Assembly: GCA_023014335.1 (NCBI GenBank)
Contig: JAECYW010000019.1
Location: 1,054,001-1,118,000, forward strand
DNA length: 64,000 nucleotides
Direction: 5' to 3'
From: Galerina marginata
Lineage: Eukaryota > Basidiomycota > Agaricomycetes > Agaricales > Galerinaceae
The notes beneath the pieces were generated by a model that saw nothing but the letters and a program-made list of their open reading frames with translations, had not been told where the DNA came from and searched no databases. Made by a program: the position numbers and the translations under genes. Positions 33,830-45,368 of the stretch are shown in pieces; the first letter of the stretch is position 1; every line of letters begins with the position of its first letter.

Positions 33830-34200
33830 TAAATCACCAACTCCAACTGGAATGTGAACGCGACCAGCTTCGTCTCCGTTCTCCGTTCTCCGGTCAGTTC
33901 GACGCAGTCGCAGTGGTCCTAACTACTGGAAAGGGAGTAGATGCCAGACCTAGACGGCCAAATATTCTTAAATTATCCGGGCGTCCTGGTGCTGACATCA
34001 AGGTTTCCAGCCTGAGGACCGTTGCGTCGGTAGCGCGATCCGAGAGAACACGAATGGGAAGGGAAATAACGCGTCTCTTGTGGAAACCTGATGCTGAGCG
34101 CTTAGCTCTAAAGAGTGACGTCGTCTCCATTTGGACTGCGAAAGGAAAATCCGAATTCGGGTTGATGGCGTCGAATCAGACTACAGAGAGACGGGGTGCA
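33830..34200. repeat. Intergenic module, copy F
   Basis: Core 33945-34055, just downstream of the intact F-box-like gene. The 3' flank-type sequence at 33640-33800 precedes it although no membrane gene remains there, which implies a deleted array copy. Confidence 0.7.
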
Positions 34201-34382
34201 AATTTCCAAGGCCCAAAACGTCCTTCAGCCCTCAGGCCTCAGGCCTGACGCTTGAACATCAGATGTCGCCAATCATCCAGACCTAGATTAGATTTCATCC
34301 TAATAAATCAATCAAAAATCAAATAAACAACCAAGAAACCAGGAACACGAACCGAGTAAGTATCTCCCAAAGTCCTTTCCTT

Positions 34383-35567
34383 CTAACCCCCAAGCGCAAC
34401 CTTCAACTCCCCCACAAGCGCCCTCGCCAGAACCTCCAGCGGCTCGCGATTCCTACCAACGCCCAGCCGGGGCACCTCGGCGATGGTGCGTGAGCGGTTT
34501 AGGACGAGCCCGATGCGTCGGGGGGAGAATGAGATTGAGAGCGAGGAGAAGGGGAGGGGATGGATTTGGGGTTGGGGGAGGTGGAGTTGGGGTTGGGAGG
34601 AGGAGGGAGATGGGGTGGTGGAGGGAGAGGATTTTTTGAAGGAGAAGAAGGAGCGGCGGGGTTTTGGGGAGGGTAAGGACGCGGGTGTTTGGGACGGGGA
34701 GGGGGCAGATGCGGTGGACGGGATGGGGGAGTGGGGTAGGCTTATGAGTGATGAGTTTTGTGAGCCTGTGCCGTACACCTTCCTAGCTCCTTCTCCTTGT
34801 TCTTCTTGGGTCCCGTTGGTATAATACACCGGCACGCTCACCACGCCCTCTCTAACGCCATACACCCTCACGAGGTCCTCCAGCCGCGCGCGGGGCTGTG
34901 CGACATCGAACAGGTCGCGAAAGGCGTCTTCCCTGTCGATGTGGAGCGTTGTGTCGTCTGCGAAGACGTCTTGGCGGACTTTGAGCGCGATGAAGCGGTC
35001 GAGGATGGGGGTTTCGCGGTGGAGCGTGAGGAGGGGGGATGTTTGTGGGCCTGGGGTGGGGGTTGTGGGTGTTGTGGGGATGTCGTATGCTGGGGGCCCG
35101 TTGGCGGAGCCTACGGAGGCGGAGGAGGGCGCGAGGCGGTGGTTAGAGCCTGACGAGGAGTTGGAGGATGTGGGCACGCCGAGCGGGAAGGGGTCGCTCG
35201 TGTATGGTGGGCGGATGAGCTGCTGGTACGCCGGGAGGTAGGTGGAGCGGAGGACGTGCATGCAGGCTGTGTACAGCTGGCGGGAGACGAGGCGGAGGTG
35301 GGTGGATAGCCAGAAGAGGGTTTTGCGCTGTTTCTCGGGCATGGTGTCTTGGTAGAGCTGGAGTTGCGCGTTTTGGTAGGAGGGGAGGGGGTTGGGCGCG
35401 GGGATGGGCGGGAAGGTGTGGTGGATGATTTGGAGGAGGATGTGTGGGGGTAAAGAGGTGAGTGTGCGCTGGGGAAGGGAGGGGTGCGTTGGGGTGGAGG
35501 GTGTTGGGGAGGCGGAGAGGTAGGGAGGGGGAGGGGGGAACATGATTATTTTTTCGTCGAGGATCAT
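34383..35567 (-). CDS. F-box-like protein with PPxY motifs
   Basis: Single exon, 394 residues, ATG at 35567-35565. An F-box-like segment starts about residue 39 (LPPHILLQIIHHTFP) and continues to LRLVSRQLYTACMHVLR; F-boxes recruit substrates to SCF ubiquitin ligases through Skp1. A PPPPPY motif lies at residues 11-16 and PPAYD near 155-160, both fitting PPxY. A second conserved block, ILDRFIALKVRQDVFADD, is the best-preserved piece in the dead copies. The C-terminal half is Ser/Pro-rich with KPRRSFFSFKK, ending in a conserved RIGLVLNRSRTIAEVPRLGV block. It converges on the membrane-protein array and is its only intact partner copy. The F-box call is by pattern, not by a search. Confidence 0.7.
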   Translation of the reverse strand: MILDEKIIMFPPPPPYLSASPTPSTPTHPSLPQRTLTSLPPHILLQIIHHTFPPIPAPNPLPSYQNAQLQLYQDTMPEKQRKTLFWLSTHLRLVSRQLYTACMHVLRSTYLPAYQQLIRPPYTSDPFPLGVPTSSNSSSGSNHRLAPSSASVGSANGPPAYDIPTTPTTPTPGPQTSPLLTLHRETPILDRFIALKVRQDVFADDTTLHIDREDAFRDLFDVAQPRARLEDLVRVYGVREGVVSVPVYYTNGTQEEQGEGARKVYGTGSQNSSLISLPHSPIPSTASAPSPSQTPASLPSPKPRRSFFSFKKSSPSTTPSPSSSQPQLHLPQPQIHPLPFSSLSISFSPRRIGLVLNRSRTIAEVPRLGVGRNREPLEVLARALVGELKVALGG

Positions 35568-36758
35568 GGTGGGGACTGGTTCTTATTGGGCTGGGTGGAC
35601 GCTATCGGGAGCTGCGATTGGATTGGGGATCTATCGATGGGAGGAGGGTGCTACTGTGGGTTTTGTGAACGTATTTTTATCTGGCGCTTTGGTGCGACTG
35701 CGGATTCAGGTTGGACCAACTACGGAATATCAGTGAAGGAAAGGCGCTGCGGTTGATGTTGATGAGGGATTACTGCGAGATGTCAGAGCCAAGCAGGGCC
35801 CGTGCGTGGTTCCAGGCTGTGGTGCAGGATTGGGCTGGCGTTGGCGCTGGCAGCGATGATGAAGGATCAGAGCAAGCGGGGAAATGCTGTGCGTCACTCA
35901 TGCGTAATCAGGTCTAGACCGGATGGCCCCGATGCCGCTGGACCCGAATATCCGGAGGCGTGCCTGGAGTCCCGGACCGGCTGATCTTTCCTGCGTGTAC
36001 GCCGCGTGGATCGATGAGCAAGGCCTTGAAATTTCAGCCCGAGTCGACTATCGCGTTCATCTGCTCGTGTTGTTTTTCATCGGGCATAATCGTTCGGCTA
36101 AGATTAGGATTAAGGCGATCAGATAATCGCGTGAAGTAAAGGTGATATAACAATGGGTAACGGAATGAGTCTTCCCTCCTCACCTCCCGTCATCATCATT
36201 ATCCTTGTACCCATTGTCCTCGTTCCCAGCTCGAGGCAGCACCGGGCCCTCCAGCGCCAATCCACTCGCCATTATACTTCCCAAACACGCCGCCTCGCCC
36301 TGACAACCATCACCCGATCCGGAAACACGCCCACAGAACTGCGATCACGAGACCGAAAATTGACAAGTGGCAGGGGTCCTGTATCCGGTCGAGACCCCGA
36401 GTGATCGAAGCTTGCTCTGACCTTTACCACCATCCCATCAGTCACCCACCTGTCCCCAACCAACCAACCAACCGCTCCCCTCCTTGGACTTATATAGCAC
36501 CTCCTCGGCCACACACTCTCTCCTCCCCCCGTTCGAATCTGTTTGGACTTGGACTTTGGACTTTAGAACTTTTTTTTTCCCATTCCATTCCATCCATTCC
36601 CAGCATTCCCAGCATTCCATTCCAGTCCTTGCTATATCCGTTACGAGACGAGAGACGCACGAGATCAGAATTTGTCCGTTGACTGACTGACCGACCGATT
36701 TCAACCACGCACACAGTGTAGAGCATACGATAGAATATAGAACCACCACCGACGCACG
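35568..36758. other. Divergent promoter interval
   Basis: Lies between the divergently transcribed F-box-like and OTU genes. Pyrimidine-rich tracts and the direct repeats CATTCCATTCCATCCATTCCCAGCATTCCCAGCATTCC (about 36583-36620) precede the OTU start. No gene supported. Confidence 0.5.
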
Positions 36759-39700
36759 ATGGGAAAGAGGCTACAGAAGGGCGGTAAAGGCGCCCCGCTA
36801 CCACATCGTATGTCCCCCCCTTTTCTTTCTTTTTTTCCCTCGGTCTTGGCGGGCGTGCGGGAGCGCCATCATTTGTTCGTCGTGATCGACGCTGGACTCG
36901 TATGGTCTGCGCTGCTGCAAGCAGTGCTCAACCAATTATACCCTGCTCCAACTTTAATTTTTTTCTCAACCTTCTCATCTCGATCATCGCATGCTTTGCC
37001 TGCACGCATACACGCGGCGTTACCCCACATTTTTATCCGCTCGCCATCACCATCACCAAACCATTCCTTCTTTCATTCCATTCCCTATTCCGTATTTTGC
37101 TTCCACCCACCCTAACCCTAACTCCCACCCGCCCACCAAAACACGAGGCTGACCCTTCTCTCCCCAGTACGTTCACGAACAACCCGATCCTCCAAAGGCC
37201 GCGTACGTCCCTCCCCCTCCCCCCTTCCCTCCCCACCCACTAACCCCCTCTCTTTCTCTCTTTACCACCAGCTAATCCCCCTCCAACCCTCCCCCTCCCT
37301 CCCCGACCAGCTCCGCCTCCTCGGGCTCTACGCAGCCCCCACCCTCGGCGACGGAAACTGCCTCTTCCGCGCCCTCGCCGACCAGGTGCACGGGAGCCCG
37401 TCGCGCCATGCGGAGGTGAGGAGGGATGTGTGTGCGTGGATCGAGAAGTGGGGGGAGAGGTATGAGGGGTTTGTGGAATTTGAGGGGGAGGGAGAGGGAG
37501 AGGAGGAGGAGGGGAGGCAGGGGAAGGGGAAGGGGAAGAGGCTGCAGGCGTATTTGGGGAATATGAGGGAGAATGGTGGGTTCTTCCTTCCTTTCACTTG
37601 TTTTATCGTTTAGATGGACGGGTTGGTCATGTCATTGGATGAGCACTGTCTGCGGGTGGTTCGATCCAACTTCTGCTTTTCGCGTCGCCCTGTGTCGTTG
37701 CCGTTCCTCGCTAACCCACCCCCCACAGGCACGTACGGCGGACACATGGAGCTTTCGGCTTTTGCACATATGATGCGGCGCAACATCAAGGTCGTCCAGC
37801 CAGGGCTCGTGTATGTCATCGAATGGCGCGCTGGGTCCGGCTCGGGGTCTGGCTCTGCGTCGTCGTCAGGTTCGAGCTCTGGGTCGGCTCCGCCACCAAC
37901 ACAATCAGCAACGTCAACCTCAGCTCCGCCCCCGCCGCCCCCGCCCACATCAATACCCTCAACCTCATCATCACCCCCACCTCCAACCTCAACCTCAACC
38001 TCAACCTCAACCTCAACCACAACCACAACCACAACCTCAACCTCAACCTCAACCTCAACCTCAGCCTCAACCGCAACCTCAACCTCAACACAAGCCCCCA
38101 CCGAACGCCGCCGCTCAACGCGCAGCCTCTCCCGCTCCTCAGCATCGCCTCTCAAAGCGAGCGCCGGTGCTAAAGCCAAAGCCAAACCCGTCGACCCAGA
38201 CGCGGGGAAGACGAAGGTGAAGACTGGGCATGGGTATTATGTGCTTGAGGAGGTTAGTAGTGATGAGGATGAAGATGAGGACGAAGACCGGGCTGCTGGG
38301 GACGAGGATCCGAGTCGTCGTGAGGAGGAAGAGAGTCAGCAACAGGAGCAGGTTGTGGTTGAACGAGTGGAGGTTGAGGGCGGGGTAGTGCGTGTTGAGG
38401 GGAGGGAGAGGGTTAAAGTCGAGGAGAGCGCTGAGCCTTTTGTTGGGGGGGAGAGGAGGGGAGAAAGGATGTGGGAAGAGGAGGATGGGGGGCCTACGAT
38501 TTATGTTGCGTGAGTGGTTTGATTTTTCTTTTCTTGGGTGGGGGGGCAGCATGCTTTTCGTTGGGAGAGGGATTTTTCGTTGATGCTGGAGGCATGGATA
38601 ATTGGCGGTTTCTAACATCCTATGAAAAATTATATTTGGTATTCTGGTCAGGCCGGAGTACTTTCTTTTTCTTTTCCTCGCCTACAGTCCATGCAACCCA
38701 ACTAACCCACCGTCTTCTTCAACAGTTACCACGACTGGGAACACTTCTCCTCAATCCGCAACCTGCGCGGCCCACACACAGGCCTACCCAACATCCAAGA
38801 AACGCCAGCCTACTCCTACCCCGACTCTGCCTCCGCCTCCGCCTCCGCACCGGTGTCCACCTCTGGACTAACAGAAAAAGAAGCGCTCAAAGAGCGCGAA
38901 CGAGAGAAAAAACGCGAGCGGGAACGTAAAGAAAAAGAACGCGAGAAAGAGAGGAGGGAAAAAGGCGCTCTGAAGGTTAAACTGAAGCTTTCCCCCTCCC
39001 TCTCCCTCTCCAAGGAGTCCTCGTCTTCGCTGTCCAGCGTGCTCACGACCCCGGCTGGGACACCCGCGCCGGCCCCGGCCCCATCGCTGTCCCCTGCAGC
39101 ACTCGCCGCGCTCGACCCGTCTTTGATCCCTCTCCCGACCTCCCGCTCGGCGTCGCCTTTCCCAGCCGCTTCTTCCACTTCAAGATCCACATCCGTCCCT
39201 GCTCCTTCCCCTCTCAGCAGCTCAACCCAATCCCACTCCCAAGCCCAAGCCCAACCGACCAGAGACCCGGTCCTGGCCCAGCCCTCCCGCCCGTCCCCAT
39301 CCTCACTACACGTGCACTCGAGCCGATCCCCGAAACGTTCCTTTGACGAGTCGAGCGCGTCAGGTGGAGAGGATAATAAAGACACCATCGACGGGCGGGA
39401 GAAGCGGTCGAGGAGGCGCGTGGGGTCTGCTTCTGCTTCTGGGCTGCATGATATGGACGTGGATGTGGACATCGACGGAGAAGCTGACACACCCGGCCTC
39501 TCAGCGCCCGGCTCGAGTTCTTCCGAGACGAGCTCGGAGATGGCGTCTGAGCTCTCCTCCGTCTCCCCGTCCCCGCCGCCCGAGGTCGCGCCTATCCCCG
39601 TCTCTGCTGCCATCCCCGCACCCGCTCCTGGATCACCCCACACGCCCAAGACGAACAAGCTCAAGAAACCCCAGCGCTTCGCACACCAACACCACGTGCA

Positions 39701-39983
39701 GAGCGAGAAGACGCTCACAAGGCGGGAGCGGAAGCGGCTCGGTTTACCCCGGGCGCGTCCTCCTCCTGGGCTTGCTGGCGCACATGCTCAAGGAGCTGTG
39801 AGCGCGGGCAAGATCGTGATACCGGGGGGCAAGTGGACGGGGCGCGAGATTGGGGTGGCTGGTGTTGGTGTTGGGGCTGGTGAGGATATGGGCGCGGGCG
39901 CAGGGGCAGGGGCGGAGGAGGAGTGGAGGCGGAATGGGACGGGGAGGTTGGATGTGAGGGGTTTTAGAGAGCTGAAGATCTAG
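36759..39983 (+). CDS. OTU-family cysteine protease (deubiquitinase)
   Basis: Five exons: 36759-36807, 37168-37202, 37272-37575, 37729-38509, 38726-39983; about 808 residues. The OTU fold shows Asp55 and Cys58 in GDGNCLFRALADQ, the GTYGGHMELSAFAHM block, and the C-terminal His motif YHDWEHFSSIR (His396) created by splicing exon 4 to exon 5. OTU enzymes cleave ubiquitin from substrates. Unusually, a ~190-residue low-complexity insert encoded by exon 4 separates the catalytic Cys and His: Ser/Gly, then a Thr-Ser run encoded by the AACCTC repeat, then an acidic region. The C-terminal half is charged (KERERKEKEREK coiled-coil-like) and Ser/Pro-rich. The first exon is basic (MGKRLQKGGKGAPLPH). Intron 1 is long (360 bases). 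Confidence 0.88.
37984..38090 (+). repeat. Coding hexanucleotide microsatellite (AACCTC)n
   Basis: About 107 bases of period-6 repeat within exon 4 of the OTU gene, with AACCAC variants in the middle. It encodes alternating Thr-Ser and a Thr-only run in the gene frame. Confidence 0.9.
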
Positions 39984-42578
39984 GCAAGCCACGCTGGAAT
40001 GAGGCGGTTTTGTGGAATTTGGGTGTGTGGGTTGTTGGGCTTTTGGGCTTTTTTTGGGGGGTGGGGTTTGGTGTGGTGCGTGTGTATTTGGTGGGAGGGT
40101 CGGCGTCGCGATCTGGATCCCGTTCTTGTTGGGTTGGTCTACATACTCTCTTCCAGCCAGCATACCACACCAGCGCCGAGAAGCTCCAGTCGGATGACCG
40201 CCTCCGCCTCCGCAGTCACGGCTAAGGCATTGGCAAGACGCCCCGGCGCCCCACTAAACCAGGACCAGGACGGGTCGTCTGTCGTGTGACGGGGCTCTGG
40301 ATAGCTCCGTCGGCGCCGCCTCGCCTCGTGCGCTACGAAACATCCCGCGAATGCGAATGACGAGGCCGACGAGGACGACGTTGTACCATGCTCAATTTTT
40401 GGGATATTGATATTCTTGTCAGACGGGGGCCATATCGATGGTGACCTCCCGTAGGCCGACATGGCATTCCACCCTTTCTTTCCGACATCGCACGGCGCAC
40501 GTCGCACGTTCCTCCGCGCACCGCGCCCGCTCATCTGCTGTTATTTAATTTCGTGTATCGGTTTCGACATGGCCATTTCTCGTATTTATCCCAATGACTC
40601 TGAGGCGGCTCGATCCACGATGGGGCTGCCTTGTTTTTATTTTATCATGACATGACCTTTACGAACGTATATCTTTCTTTTTCTGAATCGTCTGTTGCAC
40701 TCTCTCTACACGGTCTACACACATACTTACTCTAGTACATACTTTCATGTGCATATTTTTCTTCATACTTAGCATTAACGACATGATTTTGTTTTTGCCA
40801 TTTTACATAAGCGCTCGTATCTAACTGAGCTTTATTAGGCGCTCTTGTCTCTGATCCCGCCGCGTACTGTCTGGCTGTCTGGGCTTAGGGACAATGGGTC
40901 TGAGGATGATCCTCCTGGACCCGTATAATAAGCCTACAAGGCTGTGTAATGAATTCAGAGGGAGATTCAGATGCGGACGTACCCTGTGCCGCAGATGAGT
41001 GCCAGAGGGATTGAAAAACTGACGAGCATGAGTCACGAGCATAAGATGGTGAATGGGGATTGTCAGCTCGAATCGCAAGCCATGAACAAGGCGTAATGTT
41101 GATTCAGAGTGACACATATTACGTCCCTTGGAACTCATGTCAGCCACAACCAGGCAAAGAACTTCCATCGGCTGGACTGTAGAGTAGGTAATGTTCCACT
41201 TGCTCGTGCTTGTAGCTCTAGCTCTACTGTCCTCAGGTTGGCTAACGCCCGGCACTGAATGGTAGTGAAATTGGGATTATGTTCTGCAAGATTAAATTTA
41301 GAGGCGAGAAATACAGATGAGGTGAGGATTAAATGCCACCTTGGATATCAAAGTAATTGGCAAATCATGCGCGTGAAGGGCCACCGAGAGTTGCTGTTTA
41401 CACTTCATTTTCCGACGAAGAAATGAGGTATCTTTATCGGATCCAGAAGCTTGGCTGTCGCCAGTTTGGCTGAGGGCCGGCACTTACATAAAACGTATCT
41501 GAACTCATTTCATGGCTGGCCACAGGTTTCGTTGTCTCTCCAACGACCATCCCTCCTTCACCTAACATACTTGTTCTGCGCAATCATGTCCCAGCATCGT
41601 AGGAACTCCACGAGGTATGTTTAACCCATTTATAAAGGTCTGCGGTAAGGAGCTGAACGCTGGGCCTTGGGCGCTAAAAAGACGAGCTCCCACTTCTAAA
41701 ATTTTCCTCTCTTTGGAGCTGACTGTCGAGCGGCTCACAGGTATGCGACCCCCATTCAATCTCAATTCACACTGTAGTAAAGTTCATTACTAGGTCTAAA
41801 GAAAAGAATCATTCCAGCTGTAGGACCGCGGTATTATTTTGTGACTACCTTTGCTGGAGCCCAGAAACCGATTGTGGGTGATCCAGTGGTTGCAAAGGGT
41901 GGTACCGTTGAATGGAATACCTGGATGTCCTCGTAAGCCGTCATTACTACCAGAGTGTCTGGCAATAACTATTTACGTCCAGGCCCATGAAAAGTCAACA
42001 ACCATCGATCCTCAAGATCGGAGTCTACAAAACCCAGATGATTGGCCCCGATATCTTTCTTGGTGGATTTGACGGAAACCTAGCTGATCAACCTGAATTT
42101 TTGGCAATGAAGGAGGGTGATGGTAGTTATTTGTTAGCCTTATTTTGATCATCCACTTATCGCATGGGCTAGGTATGCATGTCGGTCTAGGGATGAAGAA
42201 TGAACCATCTCTTATGCTTGAGTTCAGCATCACAAAAATACGTGATACGCTCGTTACTCTCCCTAGAGAGGGTACCAATGATTTGATGGTGATGTTGCGT
42301 GGGTAGTAGGTCAACCGGATGTATACTATAAAGTTCGAGTCTGTTGAACCCCCAGTACAAGTTTTGCAACCCTCAGGACACGTTTGGCCAAAATTATGGC
42401 AATATATGTACCTACCCACACCCCTCATAGGATACTGACCGCCAAAGAATGAGCATCATATCTAGATCTCGATTATTAGCACAACCACTAAATTCTGAAC
42501 AACGAGGATCATAGGGATCCCGTTTCTTTGCACAGCTCCCGACCTCCACTCTTAACCCTATGATCGTTCTGCTCTTGC
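39984..42578. other. Interval without a supported gene
   Basis: Frames up to about 145 codons exist (for example 41255-40821 reverse) but carry no recognised motif. Two reverse-strand stretches near 41255 and 41483 share roughly 35 diverged bases (AGTGCCGG...CAGCCAA-CTG-GGACAG), suggesting an old local duplication. No RNA gene seen. Confidence 0.4.
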
Positions 42579-43460
42579 TCAAGGTAGGTCCTTGAAAAGT
42601 TGGCCATGCCTCTCCCGAATCTTCGCCGCTTTGTCCACATTAACCGACATCAAAGCTTTCGGCCAAGCTACGCTGTGGGAGTGGATGAAGTAGTCGTGTG
42701 TGTCTATCATAGTATTGTCACCATGCCCGACGAGCCACTCGCGCATCAACGTGTCGTGCCTCTGCTGGAGGCTAACTTTTAAGTTAGCAGCCTCGAGCTC
42801 TATGGCGATAGGCCACACCATGGTCGAGGAGTATTTCACCCATTTGGTATCTTGAGGCAGAATGTCCGCGATTAATGGCGAGTTGGCACCATCAATACCA
42901 TCGGCACTTGATTCTATCTCTTTTCCCGGGCCGGTAAACCCCCGCCCACCCTTCGCCTGGAGATCGCTTGACTCCAGATTCCGCATCGCCGTCGAAAATG
43001 CTTCCACGTCCTCATATTCTTCTTGCTCGAATATAGCCAAGGTAAAAGGAACCACGTCCACCGAATTTATGGCAACTCCGGCAGTGTCGATTAGGTTTTC
43101 GTCGTTGGCCTTGCCCCTACGCAGTCTACTGAAGTTGTGAATGGCCTGGTCATTGACATAGGTATTGAAGCAGTCGGGGGAGATCTTAGAGATTCTGAAG
43201 ACCATGGTTGGGGAGTCGTCGCCTAGCCACCCGTAAAAATATTTACCATTATTGTCGTAGCCGGATTCGGTGGGTTTTTTTGCCGAGAGATAAGAGTTGA
43301 TTCTGTACATGCAGCAATTTTCGAAATAGAGACTGATTGTGATCTCGTTGGCCTTCTTGCATGCTGATGCAGGAAAGCTGAAAATGAAACTCTGGCCGTC
43401 TGAAATTGGGAGGATGAGCTCGACATTGTCTTTCTGAACAAGTCCATTGAGGTGTTTCAT
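42579..43460 (-). CDS. Unrecognised protein, 293 residues
   Basis: One uninterrupted reverse-strand frame from ATG 43460 to TGA 42581-42579. Composition is soluble and globular, with no signal peptide, no membrane span and few low-complexity runs. Visible features are a Cys-containing strand-rich first third (SFIFSFPASACKK, ITISLYFENCCMYRIN), aromatic YFYGWLGDDSPTMVF, an acidic middle (EQEEYEDVEAF), and a His-rich stretch near the end (IDTHDYFIHSHSVAWP). I do not recognise the family. Length, start and codon use support a real gene; additional 5' exons cannot be excluded. Confidence 0.6.
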   Translation of the reverse strand: MKHLNGLVQKDNVELILPISDGQSFIFSFPASACKKANEITISLYFENCCMYRINSYLSAKKPTESGYDNNGKYFYGWLGDDSPTMVFRISKISPDCFNTYVNDQAIHNFSRLRRGKANDENLIDTAGVAINSVDVVPFTLAIFEQEEYEDVEAFSTAMRNLESSDLQAKGGRGFTGPGKEIESSADGIDGANSPLIADILPQDTKWVKYSSTMVWPIAIELEAANLKVSLQQRHDTLMREWLVGHGDNTMIDTHDYFIHSHSVAWPKALMSVNVDKAAKIRERHGQLFKDLP

Positions 43461-44618
43461 TCTTTAGTTTTTTCTATCCAAAGGTCATGGAGTGAGTTTA
43501 GTTTCCAGTGGGCTAAATTAGGTGCAGAATAGACTTACTTTCAGAGCGAAGGTGATCAAGCCTCGACTTGAGCTCCTGGAAGTAAGAGAAAAAAACGGCG
43601 TGTCGTCGTTATCTGAGTAGATCTCAACACGTGCAAAATTGCCAATGGTGTGACCGATAACCAATAGGAAACGGGCGCCTCTTTGTTATGCTATTCTTGT
43701 GCTATTCAGATGTCCGACGACTTTGTCTTACTTCAGAATCCGGTAAACCGTATACTCCTACCCTAGAGTAATGGATGTATGGAGACTGTTACATATATGT
43801 GGCTTGCTTGGCTTTGGCATACATCAACCAAGACCAGAGCGGCAAAAGCCGCGGCGGCCATATTAGTATATTGTGTGCCAGCAGAAGTCACAAAGAATAT
43901 TGTTCATAACGACACAGATGCGCTAAATGTTGCCCTCAAAAAGGTCGTTCCAATATGTACGCCACGAAGATTGGAAAGCGTAATTCTTATTTAAAAGCTC
44001 CAGTTTACACAAGACCCTGACGTCAACATCTCTTCACTGGCAGCCTGAGTATCGCAAACTTGAAAGTGGAAAGTCGGATTATTTATAAGTAGGCCGTGCC
44101 ATAATTAAATTTACGGTCGTATACCTTTACTAACTGGATCGGACAGAATTTATGCATCTTTACTATCGTTATTCTATTCAACCGCTTTGTGAGGCAATTC
44201 TTTCTGTCACTAAATCTTACCTAAAAGCTAATAATGAATCGGAGCATTGATATCTCACAGAGAAATCGTGATTCCTCCTTCCTTCTTTCGTTTCTATGGG
44301 GGGGCTTACCTACGTATTCCGCACATTGTTCATCAAAAGATACCCAAGATATTCTTATCCGGGTCCTGCAAGGGCCAAAGCGTCAGTGGCAAGGCTAGGC
44401 GTGCACGACGATGAAAATCTCTTTCTTGAATCATCTGAACATTGTAGCACAATGGTCCGGAGAATCAAGCAGATAGGGCGGTGGCCCATAGCGACACAAA
44501 GGCTTGCTGGCCCCATTTCCTTTATAGGCAGTGGCTTCGCGGCACCTGTGCACAGTTACACTGGCGTATAAATACCAGACTCCAGTGGGTGAGGGCACCA
44601 CCCACATCGTTTTCAACC
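43461..44618. other. Interval without a supported gene
   Basis: Mostly AT-rich with short frames; divergent promoter space between the reverse-strand gene ending at 43460 and the forward gene starting at 44619. Nothing else recognised. Confidence 0.4.
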
Positions 44619-45368
44619 ATGTATACGCCTCTCCATTTATTGGCGGATGTCTGCTTTCAACAGGCTCCATTACCAACGCCGTCGATGCCTTCGTCTTCTG
44701 CTCCGCCAGACAACGGAAACGCCGTTCGTTTCCGAGAGCTCTCTCTGCCACCTATCATAACTCTTAATTGCGTAAGAGACAACGGCAACAACAGACCTGC
44801 GGATTTTTCCCAACGGACGACGCTTATGCACCTGTCCGATTTGAAGCACGTTACGGAGTCGCCTGCCAATGTTCCCGGACGCAGTATTTCGACAACCACA
44901 CGCACCAATGGAAGGAAGAGGAAGAGAGAGGCCCCAGCCGTCCTGTCCGCACCGCCGATGGCACCGCCATGCCAAGTGCCGTCCGCTGCCGCGCCTCCCA
45001 AGAATAAGCGCCCAAAGAAGATATACGACAAAAGCGATAGGGTGCTTAGGTCGAGGAAGTCGGAGGTGCCACCTCAGACTGAGAATGAAGAAACCATCCC
45101 GACGCCAGAGCAGCCAGGGCCTTCCGTTTCACCATTAGTTGACGACGTCCTCACTTGTACCGAACCTTCCGGCTCCGAATCCGCTAGCAGCGATGTTTCT
45201 ACTTACCTCCCGTTTAGCGGGGTACTCGGATACAGACGCCTGAATGCCCCTGAAGATGATCCTCACGTTAATCCTTGGACCATGACCCAAGAAGAAGTTG
45301 TCGCGGTCATAAATAATTTCAAGGACACGCAGAGCTGGGGGAAAATCCGGCGGCCTCTCGTATTATAA
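44619..45368 (+). CDS. Probable nuclear protein of unknown function
   Basis: Intronless, about 249 residues from ATG 44619; the frame is open further upstream but without conserved context. Basic clusters GRKRKRE and KNKRPKKIYDKSDRVLRSRK look like nuclear localisation signals. Pro/Ser-rich regions flank them, and an acidic Ser-rich stretch (SGSESASSDVSTYLP) precedes a C-terminal block (NPWTMTQEEVVAVINNFKD) that may be a short helix. No DNA-binding domain recognised. Confidence 0.55.
   Translation: MYTPLHLLADVCFQQAPLPTPSMPSSSAPPDNGNAVRFRELSLPPIITLNCVRDNGNNRPADFSQRTTLMHLSDLKHVTESPANVPGRSISTTTRTNGRKRKREAPAVLSAPPMAPPCQVPSAAAPPKNKRPKKIYDKSDRVLRSRKSEVPPQTENEETIPTPEQPGPSVSPLVDDVLTCTEPSGSESASSDVSTYLPFSGVLGYRRLNAPEDDPHVNPWTMTQEEVVAVINNFKDTQSWGKIRRPLVL

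Noticed and set aside
37610..38220. Reverse-strand and alternative-frame proteins over the OTU exon 4 repeat (Gln-Pro, Leu-Asn or Glu-Val runs)
   Set aside because: Shadows of the AACCTC repeat in other frames; the Thr-Ser frame is continuous with the OTU catalytic motifs.
38816..39718. 300-codon reverse frame opposite the last OTU exon
   Set aside because: Ser-rich mirror of a GC-rich coding exon; the forward frame continues from the catalytic His motif by a consistent splice.
40821..41255. 145-codon reverse frame with a weak second copy near 41483
   Set aside because: Similarity between the two stretches is only about 35 bases and neither shows a domain or splice pattern.
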